A stretch of 64,000 bases of DNA from Timema cristinae (GCA_039000515.1 JBCFYV010000001.1:9284928-9348927), one strand, 5' to 3'. Positions 49,178-61,430 are shown, counted from the stretch's first letter. Notes: generated by a model from the letters alone, not told the origin. Numbers and translations are program-made.

Positions 49178-50758
49178 TAATCAACGATATTAATTTTTGT
49201 TTGAAGACACGTGCAGTGATATCATGGCGATGCATTACTGTTTGACCTGGCAATAACAACATTTTAATTTATTTTCAGTTAGGATTGCACGTAAATGTTA
49301 TTAACAAATCTAGTCGGCCGCGCGCGCACACGAAAGTCATGGCATCTTGAATGTATTCTTGATTATGACGCGGCTACCAATATATGATGATGAAAGAATA
49401 TATGCGGTAACGATGTAATTGCTATTAGTGGTTCCATCAACGTTACCGACGTTACCGACCATAGGGTCACGCAAATGAATGTACTCCTCAGAACGCAGCT
49501 TCGCTTGATTATACTTGATGTACCGTAATCGCTCGCTTTCAATTTTCGGATACATATCAACGATGTATTGATGAAACAGCTGGAGGCATCAGAGAATGTT
49601 GTTGTCTTCATTGGCACGAATCATCAACCGATATGCGTAGAAGTTCATCGCGCTCACTTTCTTGTTGGTTTCTGCACCAGCAAAGTAAAAATATAAATAA
49701 GACAAAAAGAAATTAATCTTACAGAAAAAGAAAAAGTAAATAATATGTAGAGTGTACCTGTCACTAGATTTATTTGTTTGATGTTAAAATGATATCCATC
49801 TTGTCCTTCCCAAAATATCAACGGATATTGCAAAGCGTCGTAAGAACGATGACTGTCTTGAATTGTGTGAACCGTGTTATCTCTGTGTTGGATCCATATA
49901 TCTCGACGTTCATATGCATCGCCAACCATAAAAACTGCAACTTCATTAACGGTGTGTGAATTTTATCGGCCCGCATGCTCTCCAAATCGTGCTTTGTCTG
50001 CTTTATTGACGATCATGTAGTTGTCGTTTTGCAGTCTGTTTGAAACGGTATAAAACAACTGGACCAACTGGTAGTGATTTCGCAAAATCAGTTCCAAATT
50101 CGCCACAATTTCTCGCTCCTCCATCTGCTCGATGGGTTGTACTGGCAGCGTGCGTTTATTTGTTGCTTCTCATCGCCCATGAAGTAGATTTGCAAGAATT
50201 TTGGATCGGCATCAGGAATTGAGATTAGAGAACCTATTTGATGATATACTTGGCCCTGAATCTTAAACTTTGATTCAAAATTGCGACCATCCTAATTCTG
50301 AACGATTTTTGTTGCTCCAAATGATGTCATTTGGAAGCAAGAATTGAATTTGTGAATTTTACGCAAAAACAATTTTGATTGAGGTGTGGCTCCAGCCAAT
50401 TGTGTTTTCAATGGTTTTGGCGGTGAATTCAATGGTGGAAGTACAACTTTTCCAGACGCGCAGCAGAAACCGGCCGATTCACCTTTGTATTTGAATGCAT
50501 GGCAGGTTGTCATTCTTTGTCCATAGCGCCGCTGACAATTTGTGAATGTGACGAATAGTCGTTGTCCGGCTCATATTCGAACGCAAGACGCAGAAGTGAT
50601 GCGCGTGTTAATGCGCGAGGTACTTGCAGGCGCTGTGGTTCATGTGCTCTGTGTGCGTCAGTGGCTCGTTGACGCGCCTGTCTTTGTGTCAATGCATTAA
50701 CTCGAAGGCATTCGTTGCGTTGATGTTGACTTTCATTTGCACGGTGTGTTTTTAACAT
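49178..50758 (-). pseudogene. Helitron Rep/helicase, N-terminal (Helitron_like_N) region, broken
   Basis: The start is ATG at 50758, with an in-frame stop just upstream. Recognisable family blocks run in order: FEYEPDNDYSSH and GAMDKE; then KYKGESAGFCCASGKV and NSCFQMTSFGA after a frameshift near 50510; FKIQGQVYHQIGSL and QIYFMGDEKQQ after a stop at 50289-50291; RSYDALQYPLIFW and DGYHFNIKQIN; ETNKKVSAMNFYAYRLMIR beyond an 86-bp intron-like gap; SEEYIHLRD; LLITFTCNPN after a frameshift near 49375; and LLLPGQTVMHRHDITARVF. A further stop is at 49589-49591. In intact elements this domain precedes the rolling-circle nuclease and the PIF1-like helicase. Here the sequence stops matching before the nuclease, so the copy is dead. 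Confidence 0.92.
49672..49757 (-). other. Intron-like 86-bp segment in the Helitron frame
   Basis: On the minus strand the conserved protein is interrupted exactly by CAG|GTACAC ... CTGGTGCAG|AA with a long T-rich tract. Removing it joins G to AA and restores NLVT-ETNKKVSAMN, in agreement with the family. The length is not a multiple of three. Confidence 0.8.
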
Positions 50759-51281
50759 GGACTCTTAAATTTGCATTGTCTGTCAATTGATCTTCTGCCG
50801 TTCGATTTAACCGACAGGTGTGGATTATTTGTGAATTCTGTGTACGTCGATCAATATTTCCTTCTCTTCCACAAAGACGTGGCATTGTTCTTTAATAAAC
50901 ACACAACACCTAAATATAAGCAACTTATATTTGAATTTTATGGATTACATGTTTTTTTTCGATGAAACGTTTAACACTCAGTAAATTTTATAAAATCATC
51001 GACACAAATAAGCACTTAAAATAAAAAAAATTCAAGTTAGATTGATTGTCATTGAATACGCATATATATAATTTAAATTTATTGAAGATCATGTAAGATA
51101 TTCACTTCAACACAGCACCTTACACATTTTCACAATGTATGTATTTGAGTACACTTGATGAAAAATACACTCAATATTCACGCGATTGTGATACATGGAT
51201 TATCGAAACACATCGTACAGAACATGAAATTTAAAAACAACGCCAAGCCACGACGCAAGAGACTTGCGCATGTATTGATGC

Positions 51282-51455
51282 GTACGTCAAATACCACAGA
51301 ATTCGAAATCAATGCCACCTATGTTACACAAACATAACTATGAATTATTCTCAGAAGTTCAATTATGCGTACGTCAATACCACAGAATTCGAAATCATTG
51401 CCACCTATTGGTACACAAATATAACTATGAATTATTCTCAGAAGTTCAATTATTC
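51282..51455. repeat. ~89-bp tandem duplication inside the Helitron
   Basis: Two copies of a block containing CCACAGAATTCGAAATCA and TATTCTCAGAAGTTCAATTA lie upstream of the Helitron reading frame. Confidence 0.85.
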
Positions 51456-51776
51456 ACTATTCAGAAGGTTTTAACGGTCAATTATTCATGTTATATTCAT
51501 TATTATATATATTGGGGAGGGGGGGAGTGAAATTGTGAGGTTACATGTTCTGATATGCAAAAAATCTTTAAAAAAATCCCCTAAAATAAATTCCCTAAAA
51601 AATCAAAATAAATCCTAGAACCCGATTGCAGCGCCACCTACCGGGTTCAATTGTAAATCAAAACCATCCATGGACCTACACAAACACACACAAAAAATTT
51701 CATCAAAATCGGTCCAGTCGTTTAGGAGGAGTTCAGTGACATACACACGTACAGAAGAATTATATATATTAAGATT

Positions 51777-52075
51777 ATGACCGCCTCTGTTGGATAGTGG
51801 TCAGAATTTCTGGCTATAAATCCAGAGGTTTTGGGTTCAATCCCTGGTGCATCCAAAATGTATCTGTGAAGCTTTTGGTCTAGAACGGGCTCAAACTCAG
51901 TCTCTTGAGGACAAATGAGGAACTACTTGAATAAAAAAAGTAGCAATTCTGGTTTATAAAACAGATTGACAGCCGAAGGGCTCGTTGTGTTGACCACATG
52001 ACACCCTTTATCCATAAATGCTGTCACTATCATCGCTAACGGTGGTGGCCGATCGATCAGTATTGCTCGCTTGTA
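51777..52075 (+). mobile_element. SINE F
   Basis: GTTGGATAGTGGTCAGAATT and TTTTGGGTTCAATCCCTGGT form a tRNA-like head, followed by about 200 bp with ACCACATGACACCCTTTATC. It abuts the Helitron 5' end with only two or three bases between. Confidence 0.6.
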
Positions 52076-52675
52076 AACTCGTACCATGGAGTTAATTTAC
52101 TACATATTACATATATAGGATATAACTAGAATAAATTTAACCTATTTTAATATTAAAATTAATTTTTCAACTCACGTTTTAGATAGCTATATTCCACAAA
52201 ATATTTAAAATTATTTTTTTAAATAATAAGTATTTTATATTATCGATTTCAAATTGATTTCATTGAATGATAAATTTAAGTTAATGTATTTTACACAATA
52301 TTAACTTGATCATGATTAAAAAAACTTAGGAATAAAATAACTGATTGAACTGACAAAATAGTACTTGAGATTAATCATAATATAAACATTATTTTTTAGG
52401 GTAAATTAAATGCATCTATTTGGTCTTTGTCTCTCTAATAATCACCGAATGGTTTTGACCATTACTAAGGCCAGTATAAATTAGAAATATGTAAAGATAA
52501 AATGAATAGTTTGTATGTTTCTCTGTCATGTGCGTTGCGTGATATATACCACAGGTTGAGGTCTGACATTTTAAAAATAGTAGCCCCTGTACACCAAAAT
52601 GTGCAACTTTAAGCAGGAATTTTATAATTTTTATTTTTTTATTTTTATTATTATTAATAATAATAATAATAATAT

Positions 52676-52920
52676 TTAGCACCGCGTCTTACTACCCTTT
52701 CGGGTTATATGCTTTAAGTACTAATTACGCTAATGTATTAGGAATTGGTAAGGTTGAATTAGAGGAAGTGAACCAGCATTTGCGTGGAGGGAGAGTGGAA
52801 AACCATTTAGGAAAAACCCACTCCAGTTCACCCGACCGAGATACGAACCTTGATCTCCTCGTCCTCAGCAGTCGAGCTCAACACGACTAGCACGTTAGCT
52901 AACTACGCCACCGAGGCGGG
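52676..52920 (-). mobile_element. SINE B, full length
   Basis: Minus-strand head CCGCCTCGGTGGCGTAGTTA, box B-like GGTTCGTATCTC, shared B/C body, tail AACCCGAAAGGGTAGTAAGA and a TAA-rich end. Confidence 0.88.
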
Positions 52921-53056
52921 TTTTTATTTATTAACTAGAAACCGGGTCGGGATCAAAAAATGAAGAATTTATTTTTGTTTGTTTGAAGCAAACAATAACT
53001 CGCGTGGCTACTCGGGGTACTTACTTATCCAAGTAATACACACTTTACATTACTTT

Positions 53057-53899
53057 AACCTAAATCAGTGTGATATCTCACTGTGTTCCCAATACTCCCC
53101 TCCCTTAACCTAAATCAGCGTGATATCTCACTGTGTTCCCAATATTCCCCTCCCTTAACCTAAATCAGTGTGATACCTCACTATGTTCCAAATACTCCCC
53201 TCCCTTAACCTAAATCAGCGTGATATCTCACTGTGTTCCCAATACTCCCCTCCATTAACCTAAATCAGCGTGATATCTCACTGTGTTCCCAATACTCCCC
53301 TCCCTTAATCTAAATCAGCGTGATATTTCATGTGTTCCCAATATTCCCCTCCCTTAACCTAAATCAGTGTGATATCCTCACTATGTTCCAATACTCCCCT
53401 CCCTTAACCTAAATCAGCTGTATATCTCACTGTGTTCCCAATATTCCCCTCCCTTAACCTAAATCAGTGTGATATCTCACTGTGTTCCCAATATCCCCTC
53501 CCTTAACCTAAATCAGCGTGATATCTCACTGTGTTCCCAATACTCCCCTCCCTTAATCTAAATCAGCGTGATATTTCATTGTGTTCCCAATAATCCCTCC
53601 CTTAACCTAAATCAGTGTGATATTCACTGTGTTCCCAATACTCGCCTCCCTTAACCTAAACAGTGTGATATCTCACTGTGTTCCAATACTCCCCTCCCTT
53701 AACCTAAATCAGTGTGATATCTCACTGTGTTCCCAATACTCCCCTCCCTTAACCTAAATCAGCGTGATATCTCACTGTGTTCCCAATATTCCCCTCCTTT
53801 AACCTAAATCAGTGTGTACTCACTATGTTCCAAATACTCCCCTCCCTAACCTAAATCAGCGTGATATCTCACTGTGTTCCCAATACTCCCCTCCCTTAA
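53057..53899. repeat. 50-bp minisatellite, about 17 copies
   Basis: The unit begins AACCTAAATCAGCGTGATAT and continues CTCACTGTGTTCCCAATACT and CCCCTCCCTT. Frequent single-base indels and substitutions mark it as older than the 53- and 61-bp arrays. Confidence 0.95.
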
Positions 53900-54282
53900 C
53901 TAGAAACATCATCCTTTAAGCTAAAGCCTCTGCTTCACTTGTCCCATTTGACCCCTATAAACCCAGATCGGCGTAAAACGAACCCAGGGGTGAGACGGGG
54001 TGTATTGAATGTGTTGAAGTGGTGGATCATTTTAATGCTCTCAACTTTTATTTGCAGCCCACGCGATGGAGGAAAAGCACTTGTATTGAGGGTTTAATGA
54101 CTTTAATGATATCGATCGCAAACATTGGATTACTTTGACCAATTTTGTTTTGTGTGTTACTATTCAACGCGCGGGGATGAATAATAATAATAATAATAAT
54201 AATAAATATAATAACATATTGATTTGTTATATATTTTTGTGCTTCAAACGGCGATAATTTCGTTCAAATACCAGTATTCACC

Positions 54283-54522
54283 CGAATTGGTGGTTGAATG
54301 GTCTAATGCATCACTCTAGTGTCGGATTGGATCTCCCATGGTGGGAAGATTGGGGTTAGAATCCCGGTTGGGCATACATAGGGTTTTTTTTCCTGAATGT
54401 TTTATCACTCTTCATACACACAATTGCTTATGCGTTTCTTCTAAATTTCTACCTCATTAATCTATACTCAATTAGCATAATTAATGTATGCGTACAATCC
54501 GAATAGGTAGTGATTGCTGTAT
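54283..54522 (+). mobile_element. SINE C
   Basis: Head TTGGTGGTTGAATGGTCTAA, box B-like GGTTAGAATCCCGG, body, and tail ATCCGAATAGGTAGTGA. Confidence 0.78.
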
Positions 54523-55689
54523 AGGTTTAGATATTTTGCGAAAAAGGGTGGAGGTCAATTTACAATATCAAGGTTTATTTTAACTTCCCTTCTTTGTTAA
54601 ACAACAAATAAAACAATGATTAATACATAAACAATCAAACAAAATATATTAAAGTTCACACTATAAAAAATACACAATACATTATTTTATGCGTTACTAC
54701 ATACCTTAAATAATTTTAACGCAGACTTCCTAAAGAATAATTTGACATGTAGACATTTACAAGTTTTGAGTGAACATCATTAATTGTTTGGTCGTGTTTA
54801 GGAAGTTCCGGTCATATTTTAAATTAATTAATTACAGTAAGTGATAATACAGAACACGTATTGGTAAATATTTTCAGTCAATTATAAATATACATTATAT
54901 TCAACTTTAACTTCAAAATATAAGTTATAAAAACAAACACGAAAATGTGTAATATATCTACTAATCCTGATAGTGCCCAACTTTATTTACTGTACACAGA
55001 GTGAACAAAACATCTAATAAACATAATATAGTTTAGTACATCAGTAAGCTATCAAATTACTAGAAATTTAAAAATACAAATAAATAATATAAGTTTTGGA
55101 AAGTAGACCTTGCTCTCTCCATGTTATTATCGTTACACAAATCTTAACATTTATCTTTGTAATTCAAGTTGATATATTTCCCAATTTCTTCTTAGATTTG
55201 AAGTAGATATTTTACTTGGTTATCAAGAAAGGTAAGCGTCTTATCTTGAAAGTTACACTATATCATGTCGTATCAACTGAGCCATAGCAGAACCATGTAA
55301 GGTAAGCTATAGTTACCTCCTCTTGGCCCATTTTACCACAGTGAGGTCTGAAACCACCGCAACACTTTGAATCGCATTATTTCAGTCTCCGCTTTAGGGT
55401 TTTAACGAAGTCCTTGCCTCTCGTATTAAGTGGGAGATAAATAGAATTTGTGATAAAATGGAACCGTTATTTACATAATGATGCTCGTTTTAAATTAGGT
55501 TTGTATCTGTTTATTGATTGGAGAACCTTTCAATTGCACGTGTGACACAGAGCTCATTAGAACAATATATACAAACTATAAATCTTTATCACCCTCAGGG
55601 CTTACTGGGATAATAGCCCTAATAAACTTATTATCACTCAGCAATAATTAATAATAATAAATATATTTGATAACCATTCTTTGTATTGA
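54523..55689. other. AT-rich sequence
   Basis: No recognised feature apart from AT runs and a short TAA-rich end (55640-55665) that may be the SINE E tail. Confidence 0.5.
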
Positions 55690-55925
55690 AAAATTACCTA
55701 TACACGGGAATTGAACACGGGACCTTCAGCTCAGTACGCCAATGCTCTTACCACTGAGCTAATCAGATCTATTCTTTTCTCAGGGTCATTCTTCAAACAT
55801 ATTTTAAGGCAGATTCTGTCATGGACGTGTTGAAATCGTCAGCTACATAATATGTGTGATCAATTGATCACGAGCTATTATATAACGCAGCCATCTTCCA
55901 CTCGGTAAGACTTCATTTTGCCATA
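55690..55925 (-). mobile_element. SINE E
   Basis: Minus strand: ACAGAATCTGCCTTAAAATA block, TTAGCTCAGTGGTAAGAGCA head and CGTGTTCAATTCCCG. The head is close to a real tRNA A box. Confidence 0.68.
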
Positions 55926-55989
55926 CAACGATAACTGTACAAATGCTTATATAATGATGTATTATATAGTTAACCTATTATATTTATTG

Positions 55990-56266
55990 GGTGACCTGGC
56001 TGTCTAGGGGTAAGGTGTCTGACTTCTGTGTTGAGGGGTCCGGGGTTCAATCCTTGGTCCCAGCACAGATTTATCTGATTACTAAACCCTTCCTTCATCT
56101 CTGACAAGACGTGTATTAATCACATCTTGTGAATGTGTGGAATGACAGGTCTCCACCGTGGTCGAATTCTACGTTAAACTGTAGGTCCTCCATTTCATCT
56201 CAAATCACCCTATTATTACACATTATCGTAAGTGCGTATTACCCGAATGGGTAGTAATACTCGGTG

Positions 56267-56309
<43 letters not shown>
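55990..56309 (+). mobile_element. SINE A, full length with long TAA tail
   Basis: Head, body and tail are complete, followed by about 14 TAA units. Confidence 0.9.
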
Positions 56310-56310
<1 letters not shown>

Positions 56311-57299
56311 ATATTTTTAGTTACAGTTATAGCCGCATATAAATATAATATTCCTTAAATTGAATGATGTGGCTTCAGCTGTACTTAACAAATATAATAG
56401 CGTGGCTATTTAATCCATCAAATTTGATCAGGTTTAACTTTGATTTATAAAAGTAATCGTAACAAATTTCGAAATATTATTTCTGGTGCATAGCGTTTTT
56501 TTTTTACCACATGTACAGTACAGGACATCCGAATATATTTTACAGATACTAATTAAACGATGAGGAGGAATGAATTTAAAAAATATGTATCGAAATTCGT
56601 GTGTTACGTGAGTGAAAATATTTTCGAAAAACCATCTACAGAACAGCCGATCGGGACTTGGTCCTTAAACTATTTTTCCACCGTCAAATTAGAGCAAAAT
56701 GGTTTAATATATGCATACACACGAGAGTCTCAAAATGTTATTTGCTTCGTTATTAATTCATACAGATGATAGTATGCATAACATGAAAGACCATCCAATT
56801 ATATTTTCTATAACTAAGTAAAACTAAATCATTATCTAATATTGTTACAATCTAATATTTCAAGATGCACGGTAGCGCCGTAACGTATTCTCATACTACC
56901 TTTCAAACGTTTCTGTAATGCGGGAAACGGTGCTGACAATACAGGCGCTAGCATCTGGATGTACACATTTGGAAACTAATATTTCACCCCACTAAGTCAC
57001 TATACGGCCCTTGTGAGATTAGTTCCATTCACTACAGCTACGTTATATTTTAATTGGTGCAAAAACAACACAAAACCAACTATTGATACATACTATAATT
57101 TCTAGAGCTACATCAAAGCGACCGGTGGGTTTGTGTTCTAAACCTTGTTGAAGTGTTCATAATTTAACTGAAGTAATTGGTTTCTCTGTAAACACGCATT
57201 TGATTACATTTACTATGAATACAAATTCAAAGCATGACTTTGATTTAAACTGAATTATCTGAATTAAACAAACTTTTTCAACTCAATTAGATTAATAAA
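56310..57299. other. AT-rich sequence with an unassigned 69-codon frame
   Basis: The plus-strand frame 56560-56769 has no domain I recognise and no supporting splice or promoter signal. Confidence 0.4.
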
Positions 57300-57587
57300 T
57301 TGGGTGACCTGGTGGTCTAGAGGTAAAGTGTCAGACCTCTTTGCTGGAGGTCCGGGGTTAGATCCTCGGCACAGATTTATCTGATTGCAAAACCCTTCCT
57401 TGGCCTCTGACAAGAAGTTTATTGATAAGAACTTGTGAAGGTGTGGAATTCCAGTCCTCCACCGTGGTCCGGATCCCACGTTAATCTGTAGGTCCTCCAT
57501 TTCATCTCACAACCAACCTACCATTACACATTAGCGTGCGTATAACCCGAACGGGTAGTAAGACGCAGTGCTAATAATAATAATAAT
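57300..57587 (+). mobile_element. SINE A with 11-bp target duplication
   Basis: AGATTAATAAA flanks at 57289-57299 and 57588-57598. A few bases are missing around the B-box region (GTTAGATCCTCGG) and the tail. Confidence 0.9.
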
Positions 57588-57879
57588 AGATTAATAAAAA
57601 AGCAATGGGAATTGGGAAATGTAATGTATTCGATTCCCAAACTTATTATGTACAAATTTTAGAAAACATAATTAGAATAGTATTAATTTAAAAAGTCTTT
57701 ATCAAATGGCAGTCTGATAAAAGCTTTTAATCCTATTTACCTGGCTATTAGGACAATGCATAAAATATATGTCGTGCAAAGATGGTTCTATTTTATGGAA
57801 ACTAAATTAATGTTTTACAAGAATTTGAAAGGAGATTTTTCTAGTATTGACTTTAGCGCTAGTTAATAATTTTATTATA

Positions 57880-58048
57880 CTGTGAATTGTGGAATGCCAG
57901 GTCGCCACCGTGTTCGATTCCACGTTAAACGTAGGTCCTTCATTTCATCTCACAATCACCCTACCATTAACATTAGCGTAAGTGCGTAATAACCGAACGG
58001 TAGTAAGACCGTTGCTAATAATAATAATATAATAATAATAATATATTT
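57880..58048 (+). mobile_element. SINE A, 5'-truncated
   Basis: Begins at GTGGAATGCCAGG in the body and ends with the common tail and TAA repeats. The tRNA-like head is missing. Confidence 0.85.
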
Positions 58049-58087
58049 TATTCTTAGCATTGATTTTTAGTAAACAAGACACGCATC

Positions 58088-58305
58088 AGTGGGTAGGACG
58101 ACTACGTGTCAGGCTCACACTGTCTGGTTGGCCATGAGCGGGGTGTCTGGATTCAAATTTCAACCATGTGAGCTGATAACCGGTTTTTACTCAATGTTTT
58201 CTCCCTCTCCCTCCAAGCAAATACAGATACACTTCGTTTGAGACTCTACCTTCCTCATTCCTCAGTGAAGTAATTAAATAAGGACAGCCTAGACTGGTAG
58301 TAGGA
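58088..58305 (+). mobile_element. SINE C-like, diverged
   Basis: Head CAGTGGGTAGGACGACT, box B-like GGATTCAAATTTC, body CTCTCCCTCCAAGCAAAT and tail CTGGTAGTAGGACGGGG. Confidence 0.6.
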
Positions 58306-60301
58306 CGGGGGGGATTAACGGGGTGTTAATATATTTTACACAGTTTTATGACACATTTTTATAATATATTCAATGTTTTCAAAGAGAATAATAACTGTTT
58401 TTATTTACCATTAATATATGTTTATTTTTATAAAATTACAATTTGTACACTTGACTAGTTAGAGCCAAGACTACCACGCTCGCTAATTACATTTCCCTCC
58501 CCGCATGTTAATTACATAAATCTAAGAACTGTTGTCATTCCAATTAACTTCTCAGCCTTGGTCCTAAATATCAAAAAATATTTACATATTCCCATTAATA
58601 ATTTTTTTTCTATTTTGTCTTACCCAATAGTATATTAACCCTGCCCCCTGTAGATAATACTGCACTTTTATAATTGGTTCGAAGAACTACGGGACTAAAA
58701 ACCAATCAAGTTCAGTGATGCAATAATGTATTTGTCCTTTTTTCTGTGCATGCGCTGTTCATTAGAGTTGATTCAACAGTGTGGTCACTCCCTCCCCCCC
58801 TCCCCCCCTCTTAAGGCACGTTCCTCTGAGCCTAGCTAACATTTATACAGTAATTACATTACAACTACTTCATAATGCAAGCAACATTTCTAAATTAACT
58901 TTTTTTTTCACAAAGCTTAAAAGAAATTTAATCATAACGAGGAAAGTGATGAAATTAGGGGCTGAAGCAGGTTTGGTATTAATGTTGTTTACCTTTACAA
59001 ATAGAGTATTTTTATTTATTCATAGAGATGTATATACTGTAGATTCCGATCACCCTAAAAGGTGACAGTCTTACCTTGAGTATCGCCCTATCTTATAAGC
59101 TACACCCTGATCACTTAGTCACGGGGACGGACAGTATGGACCAGGGTCCTTTAGACCAGTAGTCAGTCTCTCTGACCACTAATTCACAGACAGTATGGAA
59201 CCTGCGTCCTTTAGACTTGTAGTCAGTTGTGGTATTTCATAAAAAAATATGTATTTTATATAAATTATATTTTTCTGTGTCTAGTATCAGTGTCTTCTGA
59301 ATCTTGTTTACATAACAACAGTTAATGTCAAGATGTATAAAAATTGTGCTATTGGTTGGGCACCACTTCTAGGATCTAGGAGAAATAAATTATTAATAAT
59401 AATAAGAAAAAAATTACCTCGGCTAATTCAGACAGTGGCACGACGACTCTCAATATTCGAGACCACTGGGGAATACTTAAGATAAAACATGAACAATTGG
59501 AATAAAAATGGATTGTTGAAATATAATGTAGTTTAGACTACAATAAAAAATAAATGTATAAAATAACAATTATTGGAACTTTTGTAGGTTTATTATTGCT
59601 TCCTTCTTTACCACATACCAATCCTACCTATGGGATTCAGGATAGTTATAATTCTAATTTGATAAAATAAAATAGTATTGTTGAGACAAAAGGAAGAAGA
59701 AAACAAAAATCAATACAATTATTATTTAGACATAAAATGAAATCTTAATTAATTCTCTGAATTAGATAGTCTTTCTGAAAGTTCTTACATGAATTCTGAT
59801 ATTTGATAAAAGAAAAATATAAATAATCATATGACTTTAAAGTTGAAGAGTTGGCTTGACCTCACCCATGAATTAGTCCAGGCTGAAACAACACCAACTT
59901 CAGAAATTTGTTTCACTTCATTAATGTTGACTCGTCCACAATTCTTTAAAAAATAAACAGACTAGCTCTTGCACATCTACTTAGCTTTCCATTTGCCACT
60001 CGCACTTTACTTTACAACCATTAATTTACTTTAAAAATAAATTAAATTAAGAGCTCCACAGATTCAGCTCCATGTTAGACCAACACCGAGGAATAAGACA
60101 CAGTCTCCTACGGAAAGTCTTCCAAAATCAATTTTAAAAATGTTCTATTTTTTTTTTACTTCCAAGTCCAAAGAGAAAACTAATATATTAAACCAAAAGA
60201 TAAAATGTTGGCTATGGCCTAGGGATAAAAATCAAATACAATGCAGGTTTAATATAAATATTGAAATATATCCCAATGAATGTGAACAATGTTTTCCTAA
60301 A
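58306..60301. other. AT-rich sequence with SINE F-like fragments
   Basis: No host coding exon recognised. A C-rich run lies near 58790. Confidence 0.5.
59107..59225 (-). mobile_element. Two tandem SINE F-like heads
   Basis: GACAGTATGGA(C/A)C...GTCCTTTAGAC...GTAGTCAGT occurs twice about 70 bp apart. On the minus strand these are diverged tRNA-like heads. Confidence 0.4.
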
Positions 60302-60358
60302 GAATGTATGGAACCAGGGTCCTCTAGATCTGTAGCCAGTTTTCCTGACCACTATGGT
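60302..60358 (-). mobile_element. SINE F-like head fragment
   Basis: Plus-strand GTATGGAACCAGGGTCCTCT and GTAGCCAGTTTTCCTGACCA match the 59.1-59.2 kb fragments. Confidence 0.4.
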
Positions 60359-60414
60359 ATGAGAATGAATATTCATGTCTCCATTAATGTGGGATACATT
60401 CAAAATATCAAATA

Positions 60415-60566
60415 TTATTATTATTATTAGCACCGCGTCTTACTACCCGTTCAGGTTATACGCCCTTACGCTAATGTGTAATGGTAGGGTGATTGTGAGA
60501 TGAAATGGAGGACCTACAGTTTAACGTGGAATCCGAACCATGGTGGAGGCCTGGCATTCCCCACAT
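60415..60566 (-). mobile_element. SINE A, 5'-truncated half of a dimer
   Basis: The copy stops at GGCATTCCCCACAT and abuts the TAA tail of the next SINE A with no gap. Confidence 0.85.
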
Positions 60567-60881
60567 ATTATTATTATTATTATTATTATTATCATCATCA
60601 TCACCACTGCGTCTTACTACCCGTTCGAGGTATACGCACTTACGCTAATGTGTAATGTAGGGTGATTGTGAGATGAAATGGAGGACCTACAGTTTATCGT
60701 GAGATCCGAACCACGGTGGAGGCCTGGAACTCCACACATTCACAAGTTGTGATTAATACACGTCTTGTCAGAGGTGAAGGAAGGGTTTGGCAATCAAATA
60801 AATCTGTGCTGGAACTGAGGATTGAACCCCAGATCCCAGCACAGAAGTCTGACACCCTACCCCTAGATCGCCAGGCCACCG
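60567..60881 (-). mobile_element. SINE A, full-length half of a dimer
   Basis: Complete from the TAA/TCA tail to the GGTGGCCTGG head. TATCAAATA occurs at 60406-60414 and 60885-60893, outside the pair rather than around either unit. Confidence 0.88.
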
Positions 60882-61189
60882 AATTATCAAATAGATCTTA
60901 ATTTACGTTGTCTCCAAACTCTTTTGATATCGATCTATAGAAATCATATGAACGATCCAGTCAAAATATCAATATCTTCACCAGATCTATTAATACGATG
61001 TTAGGTAAGATTCCTAGATTAATGGTTGAGGGACATATATGGTTTGAAAAAAAATGGGATGGGGAGGGAGTGTAGAAACGATAGAAAGGTGTCATAAATG
61101 ATTCAATAAGGAGTTTGTGAGGTCAGTGACGGTTTTAAAACGATCTCCCGACTCACTCACACAAACACATATATCATATTAAGGCAAGC

Positions 61190-61430
61190 GAGTCTAGGTT
61201 CTGTTTTGGAAACGGTCGCTGGCGCATCCATTATTCATGGTTGGTGTGGTTTGGGGATCGGGGGGTGAAAGGGAGAGACGACATGAATACCTGTGTTCCC
61301 GGGCGTCATCGGATTGAGGGAACAAGCGTCATAGAAGCGTCGGCGTCGTCATTCACTGCACAGAGGGATTTACCTCCCGCGTTTCATAGGGCGCATGCGT
61401 TGATGTCAGGATGGTCACATATATTGTTTG
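61190..61430. promoter_or_regulatory. CpG-rich patch, candidate promoter
   Basis: An unusual density of CG dinucleotides for this window, including GGCGTCATCG, GCGTCGGCGTCGTC and GCGCATGCG (an NRF-1-like site near 61391). No coding exon was recognised on either side. An 80-codon plus-strand frame (61241-61483) has no known domain. Confidence 0.35.

Larger units (their letters stand above)
48325..51774 (-). mobile_element. Helitron with both termini, internally decayed
   Basis: The minus-strand element starts TCTTAATATATATAA at 51774. Next comes a subterminal stretch typical of animal Helitrons (CGACTGGACCGATTTTGATG at about 51700-51720). It ends with a short hairpin (stem GGCAG/CTGTC with one G-T pair) 11 nt before CTAG at 48325. 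It sits between A and T, as Helitrons do, with no target duplication. At 3450 bp it is much shorter than an autonomous element. It keeps the N-terminal Rep-helicase region but I found no HUH nuclease core or helicase. The last 850 bp are non-coding and include an imperfect palindrome at 48950-49006. Confidence 0.92.

Noticed and set aside
55690..55760. Possible functional tRNA gene
   Set aside because: A and B box-like motifs are present but the acceptor stem cannot be closed and the sequence continues into a SINE body. The same holds for the other tRNA-like heads.
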